A stretch of 5,153 nucleotides of DNA. Source: Oxalobacteraceae bacterium UBA6018 (lineage in GTDB: Bacteria > Pseudomonadota > Gammaproteobacteria > Burkholderiales > Burkholderiaceae_D). The stretch lies in NCBI GenBank assembly GCA_002428015.1, contig DIZW01000005.1:15094-20246 (forward strand), written 5' to 3'. Each line of letters starts with the position of its first letter. Within the stretch, counting starts at the first letter, position 1. Below are positions 1 to 4,913 of this stretch, piece after piece. The notes beneath the pieces were generated by a model that was not told the DNA's origin, did not search any database, and worked only from the letters and a program-made list of their open reading frames with translations. Made by a program: the position numbers and the translations under genes.

Positions 1-65
1 CGTGTAACAGACGCGTGTAACAGGCGCGTGTAACAGGCGCGTGTAACAGACGCGTGTAACAGACA
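1..65. repeat. Five tandem copies of a 13-bp unit upstream of fabD
   Basis: Five perfectly phased 13-bp units lie at 1-13, 14-26, 27-39, 40-52 and 53-65. The unit is CGTGTAACAGRCG; base 11 is A, G, G, A, A in successive copies, and the last copy ends in A instead of G. The array touches the left edge of the window, so more copies may lie outside. Each unit carries TAA, and because 13 is not a multiple of 3 the stop falls in all three + frames (for example at 5, 18 and 31). No protein can therefore read through it on this strand. The array ends 6 bp before the fabD Shine-Dalgarno, so it lies in the leader or promoter region of fabD. Its function is unknown. Confidence 0.95.
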
Positions 66-87
66 CTACGTAGGAGAATCACCGCAC

Positions 88-1032
88 ATGGCACATTTCG
101 CATTCGTCTTCCCCGGCCAGGGCGCCCAGGCCATCGGCATGCTCGACGGCTTCGCCGGCAACGCCGCGGTCGAGCAGACCGTGGCCGAGGCCAACGAGGC
201 CCTCGGCTTCGACCTCGGCCGCCTGATCGCAACCGGTCCCAAGGAGGAGCAGGACCTGACCACCAACACCCAGCCGATCATGCTGACGGCGGCGGTGGCC
301 GTGTACCGCGCCTGGATCGCCGCCGGCGGCCCGGCCCCGGCCCTGGTGGCCGGCCACAGCGTGGGCGAGTACGCCGCGCTGGTGGCCGCCGGCGTTCTGG
401 CCTTCAAGGACGCGGTGCCGCTGGTGCGCTTTCGCGCCCAGGTGATGCAGGAAGCCGTGCCGGTGGGACAGGGTGGCATGGCCGTCATCCTGGGCTTGAC
501 GGCCGAGCAGGTGCGCGCCGTGTGCGCCCAGGCCGCCGCCGACAGCGCCAGCGTGGTCGAGGCGGTCAACTTTAACGAGCCGACCCAGATCGTGATCGCC
601 GGCTACAACGCCGGCGTCGAGCGCGCCTGCGCGCTGGCCAAGGAGCAGGGCGCCAAGCGCGCCCTGAAGCTGGCCGTGTCGGCGCCCTTCCACTCGTCCC
701 TGCTCAACAGCGCTTCCGACCGCCTGCGCGACTATATGCAGGACATCGCCTTCGCCGCGCCGCAGATCGCCTTGATCAACAACGTCGACGTGGCTATCCT
801 GAATGATCCGGCCGCGATCAAGGACGCCCTGGTGCGCCAGGCCGCCGGCCCGGTTCGCTGGGTCGAAACCATGCAGCAGTTCGCCGCCAGCGGCATCACC
901 CAGGTGATCGAATGCGCGCCCAGCAAAGTGCTGATCGGCATGGCCAAGCGCATTGACCCGCGCCTGGCCGGCGAGTCGCTGGGCGACCAGGCCGCCCTCG
1001 AGCGGGTATTGAGCACGATCAACCAGGCCTGA
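88..1032 (+). CDS. fabD: Malonyl-CoA:ACP transacylase FabD
   Basis: FabD moves the malonyl group from CoA to the 4'-phosphopantetheine of acyl carrier protein in the cytoplasm, supplying the extender unit for fatty-acid elongation. The protein is 314 residues, close to the usual 305-315. Visible family signatures are the N-terminal FPGQGAQ loop with Gln11 (oxyanion hole), the nucleophile elbow GHSVGE with Ser91, Arg116 in VRFRAQ (binds the malonyl carboxylate), and His202 in SAPFHS (catalytic partner). All key residues are present and the frame is intact. The ATG at 88 follows TAGGAG at 71-76, a somewhat long but workable spacing, and the MAHFAFVFPGQG start is typical. fabG follows after 67 bp with no terminator, so the two are probably co-transcribed. 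The upstream neighbour is expected to be fabH, but this cannot be seen. Confidence 0.97.
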   Translation: MAHFAFVFPGQGAQAIGMLDGFAGNAAVEQTVAEANEALGFDLGRLIATGPKEEQDLTTNTQPIMLTAAVAVYRAWIAAGGPAPALVAGHSVGEYAALVAAGVLAFKDAVPLVRFRAQVMQEAVPVGQGGMAVILGLTAEQVRAVCAQAAADSASVVEAVNFNEPTQIVIAGYNAGVERACALAKEQGAKRALKLAVSAPFHSSLLNSASDRLRDYMQDIAFAAPQIALINNVDVAILNDPAAIKDALVRQAAGPVRWVETMQQFAASGITQVIECAPSKVLIGMAKRIDPRLAGESLGDQAALERVLSTINQA

Positions 1033-1099
1033 GCCGCTTGGGGCAGTATCGGCGGGCGTACTCGGCGCGCACCCATGAAACTAAGAACATAAGGAAACC

Positions 1100-1837
1100 A
1101 TGAATCTCGACAATCAAGTTGCCCTGGTCACGGGCGCCTCGCGCGGCATCGGCAAGGCTATCGCGCTGGAACTGGCGCGCCAGGGCGCCAAAGTGGTCGG
1201 CACCGCCACCACCGAGGCCGGCGCGGCCGCCATTTCCGACTATCTGCAGCAATTCGGCGGCAAGGGCGCCCAGCTCAACGTCACCGACGCCGCCGCCTGC
1301 GCGGCCGTCATCGACGAGGTCCAGAAGGGCGTCGGCCCCATCACCATCCTGGTCAACAACGCCGGCATCACCCAGGACCAGCTGGCCATGCGCATGAAGG
1401 ACGAGGAATGGGATAGCGTGATCGCCACCAATCTGACCGCGGTGGGCCGTCTGTCGCGCGCGGTGCTGCGCGGCATGATGAAGGCCAAGCATGGCCGCAT
1501 CATCAACATCACCTCGGTGGTCGGCTCGGCCGGCAACCCCGGCCAGATGAATTACGCCGCCGCCAAGGCCGGCGTGGCCGGCATGAGCCGCGCGCTGGCG
1601 CGCGAGATCGGCAGCCGCAACATCACCGTCAACTGCGTGGCGCCCGGCTTCATCGACACCGACATGACCCGCTCGCTGAGCGCGGAGCAGCACGCCTCGC
1701 TGCTGACCCAGATCCCGCTGGCGCGCCTGGGCGCGCCCGAGGATATCGCCAACGCGGTGGCCTTTCTGGCCGGCCCGCAGGCGGCGTACATCACCGGTAC
1801 CACCCTGCATGTGAATGGCGGTATGTACATGGGCTGA
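1100..1837 (+). CDS. fabG: 3-oxoacyl-ACP reductase FabG
   Basis: FabG is the NADPH-dependent reductase that converts 3-oxoacyl-ACP to (R)-3-hydroxyacyl-ACP, the first reduction of each elongation round; it works as a cytoplasmic tetramer. At 245 residues it is the normal length for this short-chain dehydrogenase. The cofactor-binding TGASRGIG motif is at residues 11-18 and NNAG lies near residue 90. The catalytic tetrad is Asn111, Ser139, Tyr152 and Lys156 (YxxxK), and VAPGFIDTDM follows in the substrate lid region. The C-terminal end, LHVNGGMYM, is typical of the family. The ATG has an AAGGA at 1091-1095, four bases upstream. Position between fabD and acpP, plus the strong FabG-type sequence, argues against a paralogous SDR with another substrate. 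No damage or odd composition is seen. Confidence 0.97.
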   Translation: MNLDNQVALVTGASRGIGKAIALELARQGAKVVGTATTEAGAAAISDYLQQFGGKGAQLNVTDAAACAAVIDEVQKGVGPITILVNNAGITQDQLAMRMKDEEWDSVIATNLTAVGRLSRAVLRGMMKAKHGRIINITSVVGSAGNPGQMNYAAAKAGVAGMSRALAREIGSRNITVNCVAPGFIDTDMTRSLSAEQHASLLTQIPLARLGAPEDIANAVAFLAGPQAAYITGTTLHVNGGMYMG

Positions 1838-1844
1838 GGCAGGA

Positions 1845-1860
1845 CGGGGCGCAGGCCCCG
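1845..1860 (+). other. GC-rich stem-loop just after fabG
   Basis: CGGGGC at 1845-1850 and GCCCCG at 1855-1860 form a perfect 6-bp stem around the tetraloop GCAG, starting 8 bp after the fabG stop codon. No T-tract follows (CCAAGCC comes next), so it does not meet the pattern of an intrinsic terminator. It may stabilise the 3' end of the fabDG transcript or slow polymerase. Function is not established. Confidence 0.5.
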
Positions 1861-1923
1861 CCAAGCCGCTGTAATCTCATCCGTTAGCAGCAGTTTCCGT
1901 GCAATTTGCGTCAAACACCGAAA

Positions 1924-1954
1924 TTCGTTTTTCACCGCGCAAACCTGATAAAAT
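1924..1954 (+). promoter_or_regulatory. Probable acpP promoter (extended -10)
   Basis: TG-A-TAAAAT at 1946-1954 is an extended -10 with five of six matches to TATAAT. The best -35 is a poor TTCGTT at 1924-1929, 19 bp upstream; a weak -35 is usual where the extended TG is present. Predicted transcription would begin near 1961, giving a leader of about 32 nt with GGAG at 1982-1985, seven bases before the acpP ATG. The 155-bp fabG-acpP gap is the largest in the cluster and more A/T-rich than the flanking genes, which fits a dedicated promoter for a very abundant protein. This is inferred from sequence only. Confidence 0.65.
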
Positions 1955-1992
1955 GCGCGCACTTTCCGTAACACACACAATGGAGCCATAAC

Positions 1993-2232
1993 ATGTCGGA
2001 TATCGAACAACGCGTTAAAAAAATCGTCGCTGAGCAACTGGGTGTTGCAGAAGTCGACATCAAGATCGAATCCTCGTTCGTTGACGACCTGGGCGCCGAC
2101 TCCCTCGACACCGTCGAGCTGGTGATGGCCCTGGAAGACGAGTTCGAAATGGAAATCCCTGACGAGCAGGCTGAGAAGATCACCACCGTCAAGCAAGCTA
2201 TTGACTACGCTACGGCGCACGTCAAGGCCTAA
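1993..2232 (+). CDS. acpP: Acyl carrier protein
   Basis: This is the small acidic carrier that holds acyl intermediates as thioesters on a 4'-phosphopantetheine arm and passes them among FabD, FabF, FabG and the other Fab enzymes; it also feeds phospholipid and lipid A synthesis. The 79-residue length and four-helix pattern are standard. The attachment site is Ser37 in the DSL motif (DLGADSLDTVELVMALE), followed by the acidic recognition helix ending in EDEFEMEIPDE. GGAG at 1982-1985 sets the ATG start. Codons are more A/T-rich than in the neighbours (GTT, AAA, GCT and GGT are frequent near the start), as often seen in highly expressed genes of high-GC bacteria. fabF follows after 25 bp, so the two are probably co-transcribed from the acpP promoter. 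Confidence 0.98.
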   Translation: MSDIEQRVKKIVAEQLGVAEVDIKIESSFVDDLGADSLDTVELVMALEDEFEMEIPDEQAEKITTVKQAIDYATAHVKA

Positions 2233-2246
2233 GTTTTAGCGTTCTC

Positions 2247-2252
2247 GGGAGA
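2247..2252 (+). promoter_or_regulatory. Ribosome binding site that fixes the TTG start of fabF
   Basis: GGGAGA at 2247-2252 lies five to six bases before TTG at 2258. There is no ATG or GTG nearby in the fabF frame, and starting at TTG puts the conserved RRVVITGLG strand close to the N-terminus, as in other FabF proteins. The combination makes TTG the probable initiation codon. Confidence 0.8.
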
Positions 2253-2257
2253 ATCGC

Positions 2258-3505
2258 TTGAGCCGTTCACGCAACCGTCGTGTCGTCATTACCGGCCTGG
2301 GCTGCGTTTCACCAATCGGCAATACGATTGCCGACACGTGGAGCGCGGCGCTGGCCGGAAAGTCGGGCATTGCCACCATCACCAAATTCGATGCACAGCC
2401 GTTTTCGACCCATTTCGCCGGCGAGGTGAAAGGGTTTAATGTCGAGGATTACATGCCCGGCAAGGATGCCCGCCACATGGATACCTTCATCCATTTCGGC
2501 ATGGCCGCGGGCGTCCAGGCGCTGCAGGATTCGGGACTGGCGGTCACCGATGAGAACGCCGACCGCATCGGCGTGATCGTCGGTTCCGGCATCGGTGGCC
2601 TGCCGCTGATCGAAGAGACCAAGGAAGACTACACCAAGCGCGGCCCGCGCCGCATTTCGCCGTTCTTCGTGCCCGCGTCGATCATCAACATGATCTCGGG
2701 TAACCTGTCGATCAAGTACGGCTTGCGCGGCCCCAACCTGGCCATCGTGACGGCCTGCACCACCGGCCTGCACTGCATCGGCGCGGCCGGCCGCCTGATC
2801 GAGTACGGCGACGCCGACGTGATGATCGCCGGCGGCGCCGAAGCGACCATCTCGCCGCTGGGCCTGGGCGGGTTCGCCTCGGCGCGCGCGCTGTCCTCGC
2901 GCAACGACGACCCGGCCACCGCCTCGCGTCCCTGGGACCGCGACCGCGACGGCTTCGTGCTCGGCGAAGGGGCCGGCGTGATGGTGCTCGAGGAATACGA
3001 GCACGCCAAGGCGCGCGGCGCCAGGATCTACGCCGAGCTGCTCGGTTTCGGCATGAGCGCCGACGCCTACCACATGACGTCGCCGGTGGAAGACGGCAGC
3101 GGCGCCAGCCGATGCATGGTATCGGCGATGCGCAACGCGGGCGTCAACCCGGACCAGGTCGACTACGTCAACGCGCACGGCACCTCGACCCCGCTGGGCG
3201 ACCTGGCCGAAGTGCAGGGCATCAAGAAGACCTTCGGCGCGCACGCCGGCAAGCTCGTGGTCAACTCGACCAAGTCGATGACCGGCCACCTGCTGGGCGG
3301 CGCCGGCGGCCTGGAAGCGGTGTTCACGGTGCTGGCGATGCATCACCAGGTCTCGCCGCCGACCATCAACATCTTCAACCAGGACCCTGCCTGCGACCTG
3401 GATTTCTGCGCCAACACGGCGCGCGACATGCAGATCGACATCGCCGTCAAGAACTCGTTCGGGTTCGGCGGCACCAACGGCACCCTAGTCTTCGGCAAGG
3501 TGTAA
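2258..3505 (+). CDS. fabF: 3-oxoacyl-ACP synthase II FabF
   Basis: FabF is the condensing enzyme (KAS II) that extends acyl-ACP by two carbons using malonyl-ACP, with loss of CO2; in E. coli the enzyme also controls temperature-dependent cis-vaccenate formation. The protein is 415 residues against about 413 for E. coli FabF. The thiolase-fold catalytic triad is Cys167 (VTACTTG), His307 (NAHGTSTPLGD) and His344 (KSMTGHLLGGAGG), with Lys339 in the same motif. The C-terminal gate loop FGFGGTNG contains Phe401 and Phe403. Each catalytic residue is offset by +4 from the E. coli numbering, consistent with a slightly longer N-terminus. The start is TTG with a good Shine-Dalgarno. Length, motifs and position directly after acpP favour FabF over FabB. 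An intrinsic terminator follows. Confidence 0.97.
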   Translation: MSRSRNRRVVITGLGCVSPIGNTIADTWSAALAGKSGIATITKFDAQPFSTHFAGEVKGFNVEDYMPGKDARHMDTFIHFGMAAGVQALQDSGLAVTDENADRIGVIVGSGIGGLPLIEETKEDYTKRGPRRISPFFVPASIINMISGNLSIKYGLRGPNLAIVTACTTGLHCIGAAGRLIEYGDADVMIAGGAEATISPLGLGGFASARALSSRNDDPATASRPWDRDRDGFVLGEGAGVMVLEEYEHAKARGARIYAELLGFGMSADAYHMTSPVEDGSGASRCMVSAMRNAGVNPDQVDYVNAHGTSTPLGDLAEVQGIKKTFGAHAGKLVVNSTKSMTGHLLGGAGGLEAVFTVLAMHHQVSPPTINIFNQDPACDLDFCANTARDMQIDIAVKNSFGFGGTNGTLVFGKV

Positions 3506-3510
3506 GCGCC

Positions 3511-3524
3511 GGCGGCGCGCCGCC
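3511..3524. repeat. Perfect 14-bp GC palindrome after fabF
   Basis: GGCGGCGCGCCGCC reads the same on both strands and begins six bases after the fabF stop codon. It could form a short hairpin at the 3' end of the fabF message just ahead of the larger terminator hairpin, but the centre would have to open to give a loop, and no T-tract follows it. In DNA this GC-rich, runs of this kind also arise by chance. Confidence 0.5.
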
Positions 3525-3537
3525 GCCAGCGTCTTCG

Positions 3538-3583
3538 CGTCGTTCCCGCCCTGGCCGCCCGGCCGGTGCCGGAACGACGTTTT
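3538..3583 (+). terminator. Intrinsic terminator of the fatty-acid gene cluster
   Basis: CGTCGTTCC at 3538-3546 and GGAACGACG at 3571-3579 are perfect 9-bp inverted arms. Inside them CTGGCC (3551-3556) can pair with GGCCGG (3561-3566) around GCCC, making a two-tier hairpin. TTTT (3580-3583) and then CATTT follow directly. Position, 32 bp after the fabF stop codon, and the stem-plus-T pattern support rho-independent termination and separate the fab genes from the sigma-E unit downstream. Confidence 0.8.
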
Positions 3584-3596
3584 CATTTCCACGCGC

Positions 3597-3624
3597 GGAA
3601 CTTCGGGCCGCCGCGCCTGTCCTA
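3597..3624 (+). promoter_or_regulatory. Candidate sigma-E promoter upstream of the ygfX-like gene
   Basis: GGAACTT at 3597-3603 is an exact match to the E. coli sigma-E -35 element. After a 16-nt spacer comes TCCTA at 3620-3624, which fits the TCnnA form of the sigma-E -10. Transcription would start near 3630, leaving a leader of about 70 nt before the ATG at 3701. The site lies after the fab terminator and before the sigma factor's own locus, which is where an autoregulated promoter would be expected. The -10 match is partial, so this remains a prediction. Confidence 0.5.
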
Positions 3625-3700
3625 CAACATGCGCCGTTCCCGCGCGGGCGGTTCGCGCCTGCGCGCTCGGGCATTCTCCATCCCGTTACCACGTCCATCC

Positions 3701-4186
3701 ATGTCGATCGCGGTGTCCGTCGTCGTCCGTCCGTCGCGCCTGCTGCGGCTCGCGCTGCTGGCCTACGGCGCCGCCCACGCCGCCTGCGCGGCGGCCGTCG
3801 CCGGCGCGCAGGGCGGCGTCATGCGCGCCCCGGCGCCGCTGGCCGGCGCCTGCCTGCTGGCCGCCGCGCTGGCCTGGCGCCGGGCGCTGCGTCCCGAAAT
3901 GACGCTTCAAATTGATGTATCTGGACTCGGTGAGATACGCCTGACGGTACAACATAAGCTAGGGACGACGCCGGCCGACGGCGCGCCGCTGCGGCTCTTG
4001 CCGGGATCCACCTTGTGGCCCCGACTGTTGCTGCTGCTCTTGAGCGCGGACGACGGGCGGCGCCAGGCGGTGGTGCTGGTGCTGCCCGGCAGCGTGGCGC
4101 CGGCGCAGTTTCGGGCGCTGTCGGTGGCGCTCCGGGTTATTGCCAGACGGGACAATAAATTTTTCGGGAAAAACAAAATAGTTTGA
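3701..4186 (+). CDS. YgfX-like small membrane protein
   Basis: This encodes a 161-residue protein with two predicted membrane helices near the N-terminus (about residues 14-35 and 44-58), followed by a soluble, strand-rich tail. The layout matches YgfX (CptA, about 135 aa in E. coli): VRPSRLLR before helix 1 with a His inside it (His26), a Trp-Arg-Arg at the end of helix 2, and a C-terminal LLPGSTLWPRLLLLLLSADD then GRRQAVVLVLPGS then FRALSVALR. The tail aligns by eye with E. coli YgfX GKRQHLWLAADSMDEAEWRDLRRIL. E. coli YgfX has been reported as an inner-membrane toxin acting on FtsZ/MreB and paired with SdhE (YgfY), but that role is disputed and I do not transfer it. No Shine-Dalgarno is clear. 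The frame is open back to GTG 3566, inside the terminator, and an ATG also lies at 3629; 3701 is preferred because it gives the family N-terminus and lies below the candidate promoter. The last codons are A/T-rich. Confidence 0.7.
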   Translation: MSIAVSVVVRPSRLLRLALLAYGAAHAACAAAVAGAQGGVMRAPAPLAGACLLAAALAWRRALRPEMTLQIDVSGLGEIRLTVQHKLGTTPADGAPLRLLPGSTLWPRLLLLLLSADDGRRQAVVLVLPGSVAPAQFRALSVALRVIARRDNKFFGKNKIV

Positions 4187-4211
4187 ACTTATTGCAACGG
4201 GCCAACTCTAT
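4184..4211 (+). promoter_or_regulatory. Candidate autoregulated sigma-E promoter of rpoE
   Basis: TGAACTT at 4184-4190 matches the sigma-E -35 GGAACTT at six of seven bases. A 16-nt spacer separates it from TCTAT at 4207-4211, close to the TCTAA seen in the E. coli rpoE autoregulated promoter, which also uses a 16-nt spacer. The first three bases of the -35 are the stop codon of the ygfX-like gene. Transcription would start near 4217-4219, about 40 nt before the rpoE start. An A/T-rich stretch (about 4151-4183) directly upstream could act as an UP element. A weak sigma-70 alternative, TTGCAA 4193-4198 with TATAGG 4217-4222, overlaps it. Confidence 0.65.
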
Positions 4212-4243
4212 AGACATATAGGGACGCGCCCACGCCGCAGCCA

Positions 4244-4248
4244 AGAGG
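4244..4248 (+). promoter_or_regulatory. Ribosome binding site that selects the GTG start of rpoE
   Basis: AGAGG lies at 4244-4248, nine bases before GTG at 4258. The nearby ATG at 4251 is in another frame, is only two bases from the purine run, and stops after nine codons, so it is not the rpoE start. GTG gives the N-terminus MTTERE-DQLLVERV, which aligns with the start of known RpoE proteins. Confidence 0.75.
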
Positions 4249-4257
4249 GCATGGTCA

Positions 4258-4860
4258 GTGACGACAGAACGCGAGGGTGATCAACTGCTGGTTGAGCGCG
4301 TCCAGGCTGGCGAACGGCAGGCGTTCGACCTGCTGGTCGGAAAGTATCAGCGCCGGCTGATGCGGCTGGTGTCGCGCCTGGTGCACGATCCGGCCGAGGC
4401 CGAAGATGTTGTTCAAGAGACGTTTATTAAGGCTTATCGGGCCCTGCGCCACTTTCGGGGCGACTCGGCATTTTATACTTGGTTATATCGGATCGGGATT
4501 AACACGGCAAAGAATTTTCTCGTCACGCAGGGCAGGCGCACTCCGACCTCGACCGAGGCCGACGCAGAGCGCGCCGAAGCGTTCGACGATGCGGACAGTT
4601 TGCGTGACATCAACACCCCGGAGTCGGTGTTAGCCAGCAAGCAAATCGCCTATACGGTTAACGCCGCCATGGAAGCGCTGCCGCTGGAATTGCGGACCGC
4701 GATAGTCCTGCGCGAGATTGAAGGTTTGAGCTACGAAGAAATATCCGAAGTCATGGCTTGTCCCATCGGCACGGTGCGCAGCAGGATCTTCCGCGCGCGC
4801 GAAGTGATTGCCGACAAATTGCGGCCGCTGCTCGATTTGCCCGACGACAAGAGACGATAG
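4258..4860 (+). CDS. rpoE: ECF sigma factor RpoE (sigma-E / AlgU type)
   Basis: This is the sigma subunit that directs RNA polymerase to envelope-stress promoters. It is held inactive at the membrane by RseA and is released when misfolded outer-membrane proteins trigger RseA proteolysis. The 200-residue protein (E. coli 191) has sigma region 2 at about residues 23-90, including DVVQETFIKAYRAL and the -10 binding segment FRGDSAFYTWLYRIGINTAKN (66-87). An acidic linker follows (about 98-125). Region 4 is at about 135-190, with the helix-turn-helix LSYEEISEVM and then GTVRSRIFRARE that reads the -35. Both segments are nearly identical to E. coli RpoE, so the -35 preference for GGAACTT should hold. 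The start is GTG. rseA follows after 53 bp, giving the standard sigma/anti-sigma pair. No truncation or frameshift. Confidence 0.96.
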   Translation: MTTEREGDQLLVERVQAGERQAFDLLVGKYQRRLMRLVSRLVHDPAEAEDVVQETFIKAYRALRHFRGDSAFYTWLYRIGINTAKNFLVTQGRRTPTSTEADAERAEAFDDADSLRDINTPESVLASKQIAYTVNAAMEALPLELRTAIVLREIEGLSYEEISEVMACPIGTVRSRIFRAREVIADKLRPLLDLPDDKRR

Positions 4861-4913
4861 GTGTAGCGCTCTCGATAAACTGGATTCACGACACCTATGG
4901 TGATGGAAAACTG

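Noticed and set aside
1..65. CRISPR-like array at the left edge
   Set aside because: The 13-bp units are directly contiguous with no spacers and are too short for CRISPR repeats. It is a simple tandem repeat.
1075..1092. Five-codon ORF (MKLRT) before fabG
   Set aside because: It has no ribosome binding site and ends inside the fabG Shine-Dalgarno. It looks like chance.
1845..1860. Intrinsic terminator between fabG and acpP
   Set aside because: The stem is good but no T-tract follows, so it is recorded only as a stem-loop. Read-through into acpP remains likely.
1019..1864. 281-codon open frame on the - strand opposite fabG
   Set aside because: It is an antisense shadow in high-GC coding DNA. 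Its translation is Gly/Ala/Arg/His-rich low-complexity sequence with no recognisable fold, while the + strand has full FabG motifs.
1552..2220. 222-codon - strand frame spanning the end of fabG, the gap and acpP
   Set aside because: It would run antisense across two certain genes and the acpP promoter, and shows no domain signature or start context.
2309..3346. 345-codon open frame on the - strand opposite fabF
   Set aside because: It mirrors the codon pattern of fabF, has the same Gly/Ala/Arg/His/Val bias and no family motif. Length alone is not evidence at this GC content.
3566..3700. N-terminal extension of the ygfX-like protein from GTG 3566 or ATG 3629
   Set aside because: The GTG lies inside the fab terminator hairpin and the ATG at 3629 lies at the predicted transcript start. 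The extra residues are Arg/Pro-rich, and the family pattern begins just after 3701. No start has a clear Shine-Dalgarno, so some doubt stays.
3112..3915. 267-codon + frame overlapping the end of fabF and the ygfX-like gene
   Set aside because: It is an out-of-frame reading of fabF continuing through the terminator hairpin, with Arg/Gly/Pro/His-rich translation. The FabF frame and the YgfX-like frame explain the DNA better.
4251..4280. Nine-codon ORF starting at ATG 4251 across the rpoE start
   Set aside because: The purine run is only two bases upstream of this ATG, which is too close, while it is well placed for GTG 4258. No evidence favours it as a leader peptide.
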